In this document: positions 39,820 to 49,225 of the stretch, one piece after another
Numbering within the stretch: the first letter of the stretch is position 1
Layout: every line of letters starts with the position of its first letter
NCBI RefSeq assembly: GCF_024372725.1
Contig: NZ_VOUA01000005.1
Coordinates: 95,158-159,157, forward strand
From: Methanosarcina sp. KYL-1
GTDB taxonomy: Archaea; Halobacteriota; Methanosarcinia; Methanosarcinales; Methanosarcinaceae
Reading direction: 5' to 3'
DNA length: 64,000 nt
Translations under genes and position numbers: made by a program
Notes under the pieces: model-generated
The model's database searches: none
Told to the model about the DNA's origin: nothing
Seen by the model: only the letters and a program-made list of their open reading frames with translations

Positions 39820-41655
39820 TTACTTTTTTGAGGCAGTCGAACTTCCCTGGGTGAAGAACCTTTTGCCGCTTATCAGTTCAAAATACTGTTCCGTTGGCTT
39901 TTCCCAGCCCATGTCCTTTGCAAGGAGGAAAGCTTCCCTGCAGAGCAGTTTATACTTCACCCTGTCGTCCACGAAATTCCGGATAAAGTAGCTTGCTGCC
40001 AGGGCGTATTCAAGGACCGTTTCGTAATAGGAGAGGTCTATGTTGTCTACAACTATCACTCCCCCCAGGTTCTCTCCCAGGGCCTCGATGGTTTTTACGG
40101 CATCACTGAAACCGCAGACCCGGCTGACCACACTTGGAGTTCCCTCTTTTCCGGCTTCAAGCCCTGTGAGCAGGAAGGGGTCATAGCGGGAGGGGAAGAC
40201 CCCTGCGCAGCACCCAGCCATGAAATCTTCCACTTTCATGCAGAGACCTCCATCCTGCTCCGAGATAATCTGGGGATAGAGAACTGCTGCAACCGAGCGC
40301 TTGCCTCTTACCATTTTCGGGCAGTCAAGCCCTCGTTCTTCTATCATTTGCTGGACTCTCAGTTCGTTTCCCACCAGCACTTCCTTGGGCAGATTTATTG
40401 GGAAATCTTCGGGGAGGTTAGTTTTGGGGCCTTCGGCAGTAACCAGGAAGCAGACAACCCTTATTCCCTCTTCCAGGTAGCCTTCCATAATGCTGTTTTT
40501 TATTATGTGTTCCAGGGCAACAAGGGAATCGAGGAGGTCCGCATACCCTTTGTTTTCCACTTCGATCCGGGAAATCGTGAAAATAGGGATAATTTTTTCA
40601 GGTTTGATCCTTTCCCCTCCGTAGTGCCTGTACAGGTTTTCGGAGAGGAATCTCTGAATTTGCTCAAGGCAGCGTTCCTTTCTGTCCCAGTCAATTCTTT
40701 CGGATTCAATGGTTATCCCGTTCCTGACCACGATCCCGGAAATCCCGTAGAAAAGCCGGGCTTCCTGGCGGGTTGATTCTCCCACGGCAGTCACCGTGTC
40801 TGCATATAAGGCGAGGGCCTCGAGGGCGGCGAGGTTTTCCGGAACCCCCTCGGACCAGGAGCTGTCATTTTTCCTTATTTTCTGGATTGAGTTATGCCCG
40901 GCGGCCCTCCCGGGAAGGGTAGCATGCAGGGTAGCTATTGTACAGGCCGGGATTCCCAGTTTCTTCAGCCTGGCAAGGGCATAAAAGGACCCGAACTCAT
41001 GACAGTGCAGGGAAACCGCAGGGCAGGGAATGGTTTTTTTCGTTGTGTCGTTTTTCCCGGCCTCAATTCCTGTCCCGGTTTTTGGGGCAGAGCCTACAAG
41101 AACCCGGACAAGCTCGGAAATCGCGTAGGAAAGTGATAGGTAATGGGTGTATTCCGCGCCGTTTCCCATACTTTCGTACTTGATTGAATCAAGTCCGAGC
41201 AGCTCATAGGCTTCTGATTTGACCTTGTTTTCAAGCGTTCCCTCTTTTTCCCTGTGCACAGCCCGGATCCTCCCGAAATTGTCAGTCTGAAACTGCAGGT
41301 ACCCTATCTTCGTTTTTCCGACCTGTTTTTCCCCGGTAAATATTTTGATCCCCTTATTTTCAAGGATTTTCAGGGCTTCTTTGAGCTTTCCGTCGATACT
41401 GAGCGGGCCAAGTCCCTCCATGTCCGTGATCCGGTTCAGCCCCCGGTTCCAGTCTGCTCCCCTGTGGCCGTAGTAGGGGCCGGCAAGCAGGATCTCGGGA
41501 TTTTCTTCTTCTTCTTCTTCTTCTTTCAGCTCCCCGGAATCGAAAAGGGATGCAAGGGTATGCGCTTCTTCGTGAATGACATTCCAGATCCCGCCCATTT
41601 TATTCGATTTCGGGCCGGCTTCTTCCCCGGCAATTATGATGAAATTGTTTCCCAC
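39820..41655 (-). CDS. Glycogen synthase, GT3 (eukaryote-like) type
   Basis: 611 residues. Unlike bacterial GlgA (GT5), it follows the GT3 pattern: GGIWNVIHEEAHTLASLF at the start, CHEFGSFYALARLKKLGIPA, TLHATLPGRAAGHNSIQKIR, ISRIEVENKGYADLLDSLVA and the donor-site segment GCCAGVFPSRYDPFLLTGLE with the catalytic acid region. It should extend alpha-1,4-glucan from a nucleotide sugar. A Glu-run (EEEEEEEN) near residue 48 is a local insertion. GTG start with AGGGGG upstream. Archaeal GT3 enzymes are known from Methanosarcinales. Confidence 0.87.
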   Translation of the reverse strand: MGNNFIIIAGEEAGPKSNKMGGIWNVIHEEAHTLASLFDSGELKEEEEEEENPEILLAGPYYGHRGADWNRGLNRITDMEGLGPLSIDGKLKEALKILENKGIKIFTGEKQVGKTKIGYLQFQTDNFGRIRAVHREKEGTLENKVKSEAYELLGLDSIKYESMGNGAEYTHYLSLSYAISELVRVLVGSAPKTGTGIEAGKNDTTKKTIPCPAVSLHCHEFGSFYALARLKKLGIPACTIATLHATLPGRAAGHNSIQKIRKNDSSWSEGVPENLAALEALALYADTVTAVGESTRQEARLFYGISGIVVRNGITIESERIDWDRKERCLEQIQRFLSENLYRHYGGERIKPEKIIPIFTISRIEVENKGYADLLDSLVALEHIIKNSIMEGYLEEGIRVVCFLVTAEGPKTNLPEDFPINLPKEVLVGNELRVQQMIEERGLDCPKMVRGKRSVAAVLYPQIISEQDGGLCMKVEDFMAGCCAGVFPSRYDPFLLTGLEAGKEGTPSVVSRVCGFSDAVKTIEALGENLGGVIVVDNIDLSYYETVLEYALAASYFIRNFVDDRVKYKLLCREAFLLAKDMGWEKPTEQYFELISGKRFFTQGSSTASKK

Positions 41656-41925
41656 GGCTGAAACCCCCTGAGGCCTTTTTGCTTTTTGGCTCAGTTTTCC
41701 CCAATTTTTTATTTGTTTAGAAATATAAAAACATATCCATCAAAAAAGGATGTTAATTTCAAAAAGAATCTAAATAAATATACGGCATTCACCCCTATAT
41801 AGCCCAAACCCGTCAGATTTTTTCTTCTCTCACGGGAATATTATAACAGCCTTAGCCAGGGTAAGCGGCTCTGGAATTAACCAGGCTTAAAAATAGAGAT
41901 GTGGAAACCCTGGCAAAGCCAGCTT

Positions 41926-42003
41926 TTCAGTTCTGGCTTTCAGTTCTGGCTTTCAGTTCTGGCTTTCAGTTCTGGCTTTCAGTTCTGGCTTTCAGTTCTG
42001 GCT
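41926..42003. repeat. 13-bp tandem repeat, six copies, covering a stop codon
   Basis: Unit TTCAGTTCTGGCT, six exact copies. The right-most copy contains the last codons and the TGA of the DUF1638 gene (stop at 41992-41994). 41656-41925 upstream shows no ORF; it probably holds the glycogen synthase promoter. Confidence 0.97.
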
Positions 42004-42789
42004 TCCAAAGGTTTCGAGCTTTGCTTTTTCATAACAGTTTTCAACAAGTTTTAATGTGGCCTTAATTTCCGTAACTTCAAATTCAAAAAGCCTCGCAAAC
42101 TCCTGGACGCAGGCTTCGAAATTTTTCTCATAGAAAAGGCCGGTTTCAACCCTTCCTATTTTTTTATACCCTGCGTAGTCAAAGACGAATTTTGACATCG
42201 AGATATCGTCGGGGTCCTGGCTCAAACCTGCGGTCCTTACCATTTCCCTCCAGTTTGCAGCCCACATGGGGGTCAGGAAAAAGGTACCCACGCCCTTGCA
42301 GCTTTTCAGGACTTCAAGGTACTGCTTTCTGCCCCCGAGCACAGCCCCTATGCAGTCATCCACGATTTCCCCGTTTTCTTCTTTGAGGATAGAGATCGGG
42401 CATTCCAGGGCCTCCAAGTCTTTTTCGATTTTTCCCAGCACGTTTCCGCAAAGCCCGTAGAAGAGCAGGATCCCATGCGAGTGCCGGGACATAAGCTCCA
42501 CCTTCGAATAGACGGTGTTCTTGAGGTTTTCGGGGATGGCATGCAGGGCAAGCTCAAGCATGTATACGAGCAGGGTAAGCCCCTCTTCCCCGCTCGGGGC
42601 GGGTTTTTCAGGGATTTCTTCAGGGGGTAGCACCCTGTAAGGAATTCCCGTGTCCGTCAGTTTTCCCGTAATCCCCCCGCAGTCCTCGTTTTCCACAACA
42701 AGCACTTCTTTAATTTCGGGGTCATTTTCAATGAGGTGCATGATCTCGTCTTCAAACATCCGGCACCCGATAATACTCATTACTGGCAT
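41992..42789 (-). CDS. DUF1638 family protein, copy 1
   Basis: 265 residues from the ATG at 42789, with AGGAG seven bases before it. Marks of the family: MSIIGCRMFEDEIMHLIEND, HGILLFYGLCGNVLGKIEKD, VDDCIGAVLGGRKQYL, and TFFLTPMWAANWREMV. Conserved Cys (GLCG, DDC) suggest a metal or thiol site. The family is widespread in methanogens, often beside methyltransferase genes; the reaction is not known. Close relative of the next gene upstream (43153-43947). Confidence 0.88.
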   Translation of the reverse strand: MPVMSIIGCRMFEDEIMHLIENDPEIKEVLVVENEDCGGITGKLTDTGIPYRVLPPEEIPEKPAPSGEEGLTLLVYMLELALHAIPENLKNTVYSKVELMSRHSHGILLFYGLCGNVLGKIEKDLEALECPISILKEENGEIVDDCIGAVLGGRKQYLEVLKSCKGVGTFFLTPMWAANWREMVRTAGLSQDPDDISMSKFVFDYAGYKKIGRVETGLFYEKNFEACVQEFARLFEFEVTEIKATLKLVENCYEKAKLETFGSQN

Positions 42790-42816
42790 GTTTAACTCCT
42801 CTGGCTTGCAACTCAC

Positions 42817-43152
42817 TATTTTTTATTCTGAAAGCTGACAGGAGGTCCCTGAAGGTCGTTTAAGCCCCACTTTATGGGTTTTTCATGGGTTTTACTACTC
42901 TTATGGGTTTTAATATTTTCATCTTTAAAAATATCTAATTATTATTTAACGTGCGTCTTCATATACCTGAGGGTCATGAAAATATACTACTGAATCACCA
43001 GGTATATTATACTGCTGAATCACCAGGTATATTTCAGTGACTGATGCGAGATACTAATAAAGAAAAATCTGGATTTAAAAAAAGGAACTGATTTTTTTGG
43101 ACCGCTTCAGGTACCGGGCTCTTGGTACCGGGCTCTTTAGAATTATATTATT
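42817..43152. repeat. Intergenic region with short direct repeats
   Basis: Gap of 336 bp between the two DUF1638 genes. A 19-bp repeat CTGAATCACCAGGTATATT occurs at 42990-43008 and 43015-43033, and GGTACCGGGCTCTT at 43110-43123 and 43124-43137. No ORF. Confidence 0.8.
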
Positions 43153-43947
43153 TCAGGCTTGAAGCGGCCCGATAAGCATGTTTCGGAGCTGGCTGTACGA
43201 TTCCCTTGCGATTTTCGTGCCTCCTTCCAGTTCGGTGATTTCCAGGCCAAATCTCCTTGCGAATTCTTCCACGTTTTTTTCAAAGTCGGGTTCATATGAA
43301 AGCCCGGTCCTGACCCGGGCAACCTTCCTGTAACCGAGTTCTCTGAGGTGGGCAGGGGTGAATTCAAAGTCCTGCAGCAGTTTTTCTCCTTCTCCGAACA
43401 CGGCTTTCCAGTTCGCAGCCCACATGGGCGTAAAAAAGAAGGTGTCCCTATGGCTTTTCAGGATTTTTCTATAGCGGGTGTTGCCTCCAAGGGCTGCTGC
43501 AACACAGTCATCGAGGGGACTGACAGGTGAGCTTTCGCTCCTTTCCTGAAGCAGCTTTACGGGGCATCCGATATACTCGAAATCTTTCTGCATTTTGGAA
43601 AATGACAGCCCGCAGAGCCCATAAAAGAGAAGAACCCCGTCTGCAAGCCGGGATATCAGGTTCACGTTTACGTACGTTTCCTTTTTAAGCCGGGCAGGAT
43701 CTATATGGAGCCCCATTCCCTGGAGCTGGACAATAACGCTGAATTCGCTGCTCTTTTTCAGCTCAGCTCTGATTTCACGGTAAGACATGACTTCCGGTTT
43801 AAACCCCGCACCTTCAAGCTTTTTCAGAAGGCCCCGGTTTTCTTCGTTTTCTACCAGGTATATCCTGTTAATCTCTGGGTCATTTTCAAAAACATGGACA
43901 ATTTCATCCTCAAATATCCTGCAGCCTATTATACCGAGAACTGTCAT
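43153..43947 (-). CDS. DUF1638 family protein, copy 2
   Basis: 264 residues: MTVLGIIGCRIFEDEIVHVF, DGVLLFYGLCGLSFSKMQKD, LDDCVAAALGGNTRYRKIL, and TFFFTPMWAANWKAVFG. Same motif order as copy 1 but clearly diverged, so the duplication is old. The two probably form one functional unit. A separate transcript is possible because of the 336-bp gap. Confidence 0.88.
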   Translation of the reverse strand: MTVLGIIGCRIFEDEIVHVFENDPEINRIYLVENEENRGLLKKLEGAGFKPEVMSYREIRAELKKSSEFSVIVQLQGMGLHIDPARLKKETYVNVNLISRLADGVLLFYGLCGLSFSKMQKDFEYIGCPVKLLQERSESSPVSPLDDCVAAALGGNTRYRKILKSHRDTFFFTPMWAANWKAVFGEGEKLLQDFEFTPAHLRELGYRKVARVRTGLSYEPDFEKNVEEFARRFGLEITELEGGTKIARESYSQLRNMLIGPLQA

Positions 43948-44333
43948 GTTTATAGGCTCATCATTTTACTATTAAAAAATATCCTGGACTAATTGGGTAA
44001 TAACCCTTAGCAGGAAGCAAAGTTATATTATGAATACTGCATCCCCCCCTCAAACAAACCATCGGAATCCGTATTTTTTCCTCTGAATTTTTTATTTCTA
44101 ATGATCCCTCCGGATTTTTTATTTCTAATGACCCGTAAGAAAGCTTTTTAAAATAGTTAGTCTTAAGTATCTTAACATGCAAAAATATTTTACAAAATTG
44201 GCCGGAAACCCGACGGCCCTGTTCAGATGGCCAAAATGGAAACTGGAAGGATTAAGAGTTTCTTCCCGGGCTCTGTTAAGATAATTCGTTTTTCCAGGGC
44301 CGGATTTCGGAATTCAGGAACCGGGGATGGTAA
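43948..44333. repeat. Intergenic region with a duplicated 23-bp segment
   Basis: GGATTTTTTATTTCTAATGA or a near form occurs twice (44083-44108 and 44111-44134). The divergent promoters of the DUF1638 gene and the membrane protein at 44334 must lie here. No ORF of coding character. Confidence 0.6.
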
Positions 44334-44690
44334 ATGCTCAACTGCTTGCAGAAAGAGGAGCTCATTTCTTTCTTATACGATGTACGTTACGTGTTCCTTT
44401 TTTACGTCATAGGGGACTGGATAACTACGATTTATGCCCTTAACTATGGTTTTGAGGTAAACATTGTGACTGCATTCGTGATTGAGAAATACGGAGTCTT
44501 CTATATTCTTGTCCTGAAATTTCTTTTCATGGGCCTGTTTTTTGGGACCTACCGGGTTACAAGGCACTACCCGCGGCTCTGGCGCTTTACCACGGGCACG
44601 ATTGCAGGAGTCGGGCTTCTGGTTTCTTTGTGGAACCTTACGGTCATCTTTCTGGGCTTAAGCGTCTGCCTGCCCCCTAAGGGGCTTTAG
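44334..44690 (+). CDS. DUF5658-like small membrane protein, copy 1
   Basis: 118 residues with three to four membrane helices. The motif YVIGDWITTIYALNYGFEVN (Asp in helix 1, Glu/Asn after it) matches the DUF5658 pattern. Related in sequence and layout to the protein at 46248-46610. Function unknown. GGGGATGG lies before the ATG. Confidence 0.75.
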   Translation: MLNCLQKEELISFLYDVRYVFLFYVIGDWITTIYALNYGFEVNIVTAFVIEKYGVFYILVLKFLFMGLFFGTYRVTRHYPRLWRFTTGTIAGVGLLVSLWNLTVIFLGLSVCLPPKGL

Positions 44691-44758
44691 CCGGGCTGCA
44701 AGCGGTCAGGCTGCATGGGTCCCGACCAGGTTGCAGTGCCCGATCAGACTGCAGTTTT

Positions 44759-45586
44759 TCAGCACCAGGCCTGGTAGTACCCTTCTTTTTCCAGGACTTT
44801 TACGGACAGGGAAAAAAGTTCTGAGAGGTTAGAATCGGTCAGGACTTCTTCTTTTGGTCCGTCCCTTATGATTTTTCCTTCCCGGATCAGGACCACGCGG
44901 CTGATCTCGGGGATTACGTCCTGGAGGTTATGGGTGACCAGGATAACGCTCTTTCCCGAGCGGGCTATTTTCCGGACGCTTTCGCGGAAGGTGTGCAGCG
45001 CTTTTAAGTCCAGGCTGTTTGCAGGCTCGTCCAGGACAAGGGCCAGGGGGTCGTGGACAAGGGCCCTTGCTATAAGCACCTTCCGGGCTTCCCCGGTAGA
45101 AAGTTCGCTCATTTTCCGGTCTGCCAGGTAGGGGATTTCCAGGAACTTGAGGACTTCTCTGGCCCTTGTTTCCATCTCGGGGGTGACCCTGTGGTTGTAG
45201 TAGATCCCTATGCTGCTGAAGTAGCCCGAGAGTACGGCGTCCAGTGCCAGTATTGGCCGGCAGCAGGTCTGCTGCAGTTCACCCGAGACTATCCCCAGCA
45301 GTTCCCGGAGTTCAAAGACGTTCCAGGTCTCCTTTCCCAGGATTTTTAACACAAGCCCATCGGCTCCTGCCAGGGGGTGGTACTCTTTTGTAAAAGTCTT
45401 GATAAGGGAGGATTTGCCCGAGCCGTTAGGGCCAATGATTGCCACATGCTCTCCCGGCTCTATGGAGAGGGACACCGAGTCAAGAACCTTCTTTCCGCCC
45501 CGGACAACCGTGACATTTTTCAGTTCCAGCAGGGCCGGAGAAGTTTCCTGCAGGATTTTACGTATGTTTTCAGTCATTGCCATCAT
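44759..45586 (-). CDS. ABC transporter ATP-binding protein
   Basis: 275 residues from the ATG at 45586. Walker A GPNGSGKSSLIKTF, signature LSTGEARKVLIARALVH, Walker B LALVLDEPANSLD, and the H-loop VTHNLQD. Closest in layout to YlmA/ModF-type ATPases. No permease or binding-protein gene is nearby, so the partner is elsewhere or the protein is not a transporter. Upstream TTG at 45628 is unsupported and touches the 23-bp repeat. Confidence 0.88.
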   Translation of the reverse strand: MMAMTENIRKILQETSPALLELKNVTVVRGGKKVLDSVSLSIEPGEHVAIIGPNGSGKSSLIKTFTKEYHPLAGADGLVLKILGKETWNVFELRELLGIVSGELQQTCCRPILALDAVLSGYFSSIGIYYNHRVTPEMETRAREVLKFLEIPYLADRKMSELSTGEARKVLIARALVHDPLALVLDEPANSLDLKALHTFRESVRKIARSGKSVILVTHNLQDVIPEISRVVLIREGKIIRDGPKEEVLTDSNLSELFSLSVKVLEKEGYYQAWC

Positions 45587-45628
45587 CTGTTTTGAAGCCC
45601 GGGAAATAAAATTAGGTTCAGGCCGCAA

Positions 45629-45758
45629 GTTATTGTTCTTATAGTGATCTTGTTATTGTTCTTATAGTGATCTTGTTATTGTTCTTATAGTGATCTTGTT
45701 ATTGTTCTTATAGTGATCTTGTTATTGTTCTTATAGTGATCTTGTTATTGTTCTTATA
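45629..45758. repeat. 23-bp tandem repeat, five full copies plus a partial
   Basis: Each unit starts GTTATTGTTCTTATAGTGAT. Five exact copies 45629-45743 and 15 bases of a sixth. Immediately upstream of the ABC ATPase gene. Confidence 0.97.
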
Positions 45759-46247
45759 ATTCTGTTTTATTGATTTTAATATCAGTTTTATAACTCTATT
45801 TTTTAATATTTATTTTCAATTTTTATTCAAGTTTCTCTATTTATATTTTAATTATGTTTTTATATCTCCTTAGATAAATTTAAAAATTAATATGTAGTTA
45901 TATAAAATCAACAACTTTCGAAAAAATGGCAAATTTCGAAATAATTAAACAACATAAGTTTCTAAATGTCTATTTAAAAATTAAAAAATTCTGGAATAAA
46001 TATTAAAAAATTCTGAAATAAATATTAAAAAATTCTGGAATAAAAATGGAATACAAATAAAGTAAACCCGGAATAACATAAATAATTTCCAGAAACCCTT
46101 TTTCAGATGCATTATCAGGGTTGAAAAATCATGGAACTTTGGGAGATTATCCCTTCGGAGAATTATTTTATCGATTTTAGTTTCTTACGTTTATATCATC
46201 CGATAAAATAAAACTACCAGTGGGAAAAAGACGGACTTGTCTGGGGT
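45759..46247. other. Very AT-rich intergenic region with a 22-bp repeat
   Basis: TTAAAAAATTCTGGAATAAA begins each of three 22-bp tandem copies at 45981-46046. Nothing else recognised; it lies between the divergent ABC ATPase and small membrane protein genes, so it should contain their promoters. Confidence 0.6.
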
Positions 46248-46610
46248 GTGTGCTTGAAAGCTTGGTTTTCGAAGGATTCATTCTTTTATTATCTACATGA
46301 GATACGGTTTATCATCGTTTTCTACGTAATCGGAGACTGGGCTTCCACTTATTATGCTATGCCTTTCGGTAGAGAATTTAACCCTCTTCCGGCCATGATT
46401 ATTGAAAAGTATGGTATTTTTTATCTTCTGATCTTAAAAATAGTCCTGATTCTCAGCCTTTTCTTACTCTTTCCCTTAATCAAAAAATTCCCCCGAAAAT
46501 GGGTTTTCACCAAACACATTATAGAATTGTTAGGGGTAATGGCCACAATAAACAATATCATGGTCATCTGGTATGATAACAGCCTCATACAGATAATGGG
46601 GTTAGTCTAA
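46248..46610 (+). CDS. DUF5658-like small membrane protein, copy 2
   Basis: 120 residues. YVIGDWASTYYAMPFGREFN aligns with the copy at 44334, and both continue IEKYG(V/I)FY(I/L)L(V/I)LK. Three to four helices. The start is GTG at 46248; few constraints. The copies flank the ABC ATPase gene, but whether they interact is unknown. Confidence 0.7.
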   Translation: MCLKAWFSKDSFFYYLHEIRFIIVFYVIGDWASTYYAMPFGREFNPLPAMIIEKYGIFYLLILKIVLILSLFLLFPLIKKFPRKWVFTKHIIELLGVMATINNIMVIWYDNSLIQIMGLV

Positions 46611-46699
46611 AGCAGTCAACTTTAATGCGGTTCCAGTATCGTTCCAATACATTCCGAAAAAAAGTATTTCAGGAAAAAAGCCCTGTCCTTTCCGGGTTT

Positions 46700-47194
46700 T
46701 CATCTTGTTTTTGCATACAGGAAGCAGTCATAAAACTTTCCTCCTATCCTGTGGATTTTTTTCAGGGTCCCTTCTTTTTCGTACCCGCACTTCTGCGCCA
46801 CCCTTTCGCTTGCCTCATTCCGGATGTCCATCAGGATCATAATTCTCTGCAGTCCGAATTCCCAGAAACCCAGTTCCTCAAGTTGCCTGACCGCCTCCGA
46901 TGCAATTCCCTGCCCCTGGAAAGCCCGGTCCACGAAGTACCCTATCTCCCCTATCCAGGGCCTATGCTGGTCTATCCGGAGTCCGCATGCCCCCACCGGG
47001 TCCCTGTCAAGGAGAACAGTGTAGTTGTACTCGAAATGGGCTCTCCTTTTAGCCTCATTCAGTTGAAGGAAGCGTTTTTCTTCTTCCAGGGTCTTTATGG
47101 GGACTTCCATGAATTCGAGGTCCATGCTCGTGAGTATCTCAAAGAGGCGTTCGGCATCGTAGAGCTCCTGGGGGCGGATTGTTACCTCGGGCAT
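46700..47194 (-). CDS. GNAT acetyltransferase (RimJ/RimL type)
   Basis: 164 residues from the ATG at 47194 (MPEVTIRPQELYDAERLFEI). The acetyl-CoA site is visible in GEIGYFVDRAFQGQGIASEA (Q/RxxGxG/A), followed by RIMILMDIRNEASERVAQKC and GYEKEGTLKK. Probably acetylates protein N-termini or a small molecule. A longer frame to 47434 is an artefact of the 15-bp repeat at 47291-47365. Confidence 0.87.
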   Translation of the reverse strand: MPEVTIRPQELYDAERLFEILTSMDLEFMEVPIKTLEEEKRFLQLNEAKRRAHFEYNYTVLLDRDPVGACGLRIDQHRPWIGEIGYFVDRAFQGQGIASEAVRQLEELGFWEFGLQRIMILMDIRNEASERVAQKCGYEKEGTLKKIHRIGGKFYDCFLYAKTR

Positions 47195-47290
47195 AAGAAT
47201 AAAACGGTTTTTTGAGTTGAAAAAGGTATTCGGGGCTTCCCTATCTTCGGGGGAGGTACAGGAGGTAAATAGGCCGGAAGAATCCGGAAA

Positions 47291-47365
47291 CCTTAATCTT
47301 TGGAACCTTAATCTCTGAAACTGTAATCTCTGGAACCTTAATCTCTGGAACCTTAATAATGGAAA
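47291..47365. repeat. 15-bp tandem repeat, five degenerate copies
   Basis: Unit CCTTAATCTCTGGAA. Lies in the shared 5' region of GNAT (minus) and adenine deaminase (plus). Confidence 0.9.
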
Positions 47366-47424
47366 ACGGAATGTTTCGGTAGAATGGAAAATCTTTATGC
47401 ACTTGCAGCAATAATGACTCAGGC

Positions 47425-49056
47425 ATGAGAACATATCAGGGAATCGTTGTTGATGCCCTTGCCAGGCGCCGTTTTAAGGGTGAAATAACTGTCGAAAACG
47501 GAAAGATCACCCGCGTGGAAGAAAAGGAACACGGGAATGACACGTTTATTTTGCCGGGACTGGTCGATGCCCATGTTCATATCGAAAGTTCGATGACAGT
47601 GCCTTCGGCTTTTGCCAGGATGGCGGTTGCCCGGGGCACGGTTGCGGTGATAAGTGACCCTCATGAGATTGCAAATGTGATGGGTGTTGAGGGAATCGAT
47701 TATATGCTTGAGGACGCCCGGAAAACTCCCCTTAAGTTCTGGTTTGGCGTCCCTTCCTGTGTCCCCGCGACACCTTTCGAGTCTGCGGGGGCGGTCCTTG
47801 ATGCGCAGGCGGTTGACAGGCTGCTTGCCAGGAAAGACCTGCACTACCTTTCCGAGATGATGAACTTCCCGGGGGTGGTTTATGAAGTGCCCGAGGTTAT
47901 GGCAAAGCTGGCTTCGGCGAAGAAGTACGGAAAAGTTGTGGACGGGCATGCCCCCGGACTGAGTGGGGTTGACCTGCAGAAATATGCGGCTTTTGGGATT
48001 TCCACGGACCACGAATGTTTTTCCTATGAAGAAGCGCTTGAGAAAATAAAGCTCGGGATGAAAATCCTTATCCGGGAGGGAAGTGCCGCCAGGAACTTTG
48101 AAGCCCTGTACAGGCTGATCGACGAGTACCCGGGCTCGGTTATGCTGTGCACCGATGATTCCCACCCGGACACCCTGATCTACGAAGGGCATATCGATAA
48201 GCTTATCCGGCGGGGGCTTGAGAAGGGGCTTGACCTCTACAACCTTGTCCGGGCAGCCTCTGTCAATCCGGTGGAGCACTACGGGCTTGATTCCGGCCTG
48301 CTGCGGGAGGGAGACCCTGCCGACTTTATTGTTGTAGACAGCCTGGAATCATTCAGGGTGCTTCGCACTTTCATTGGCGGGGAATGCGTCTACGATTCCG
48401 GGAAGGTCCTTTTTGAAGCCGAAGCAAGCCCTGCGATAAATGTGTTTTTAAGGGAGAAAATTACGGTTGCGGATGTGAAACTGCCTGTCCACCCCGGCAA
48501 AGTCCGGGTGATCGTTGCCGAAGACGGGGAACTGCTCACAGGCCAGGAACTTGCCACCCCAAAAGTTGAGGACGGAAACCTGGTTTCGGACCCTGTCCGT
48601 GACCTCCTGAAACTGGTCGTGTTGAGCAGGTACGGGAACGACCCTGCCCGGGTGGGCTTTATCAGGAACATCGGTTTAAAAGAGGGAGCTCTTGCAAGCA
48701 GCATTGCCCATGACAGCCACAACATCATTGCCGTTGGCGTTAAGGATGAGGACATTGTTGCCGCAGTCAACCGGCTTGTGGAAAACAAAGGGGGCATCGT
48801 TGCCGGGACCCCTGGCCGGCTGCTTGACCTCCCCCTTGAAGTTGCAGGCCTGATGAGCACCCGGAGCGGGGAAGAGGTTGCAGCTAGGTACCGGGAACTA
48901 AACGCTGAAGCCCGGAAGCTGGGTACGCAGCTTGAGTCTCCCTTCATGACCCTGGCCTTCATGTCCCTCCTGGTGATCCCTGCCCTTAAGCTGGGGGACA
49001 GGGGCCTCTTTGATGTAACCAAATTCGAGTTTGTCGACCTCTTCATAGACGAATAA
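47425..49056 (+). CDS. ade: Adenine deaminase
   Basis: 543 residues, amidohydrolase fold. Metal ligands appear in LPGLVDAHVHIESSMTVPSA, SDPHEIANVMGVEG, VDGHAPGLSG and TDDSHPDTLIYEGH. C-terminal domain with IAHDSHNIIAVGVKDEDIVA. Converts adenine to hypoxanthine in purine salvage. Length typical of the Ade family. Confidence 0.95.
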   Translation: MRTYQGIVVDALARRRFKGEITVENGKITRVEEKEHGNDTFILPGLVDAHVHIESSMTVPSAFARMAVARGTVAVISDPHEIANVMGVEGIDYMLEDARKTPLKFWFGVPSCVPATPFESAGAVLDAQAVDRLLARKDLHYLSEMMNFPGVVYEVPEVMAKLASAKKYGKVVDGHAPGLSGVDLQKYAAFGISTDHECFSYEEALEKIKLGMKILIREGSAARNFEALYRLIDEYPGSVMLCTDDSHPDTLIYEGHIDKLIRRGLEKGLDLYNLVRAASVNPVEHYGLDSGLLREGDPADFIVVDSLESFRVLRTFIGGECVYDSGKVLFEAEASPAINVFLREKITVADVKLPVHPGKVRVIVAEDGELLTGQELATPKVEDGNLVSDPVRDLLKLVVLSRYGNDPARVGFIRNIGLKEGALASSIAHDSHNIIAVGVKDEDIVAAVNRLVENKGGIVAGTPGRLLDLPLEVAGLMSTRSGEEVAARYRELNAEARKLGTQLESPFMTLAFMSLLVIPALKLGDRGLFDVTKFEFVDLFIDE

Positions 49057-49225
49057 AAGGAGCAGAAGATAAAGGGATCTGAAGGATAATGGGGGCAGAA
49101 AGGGCTTCTGAAGGCAGGTTTACTGTTCAGTTTTTTTCCTTTTTCCCCTCCTGCTTTTCTCTCTGCTTTCCTGCCTTTCTCTTTTCTCTCCTGCCGGCCC
49201 CGGCAAAATAAAGTAATTGGGGTCT

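Noticed and set aside
47195..47434. N-terminal extension of the GNAT protein (RFQRL repeats)
   Set aside because: Arises from the 15-bp intergenic repeat; the domain starts at the ATG at 47194.
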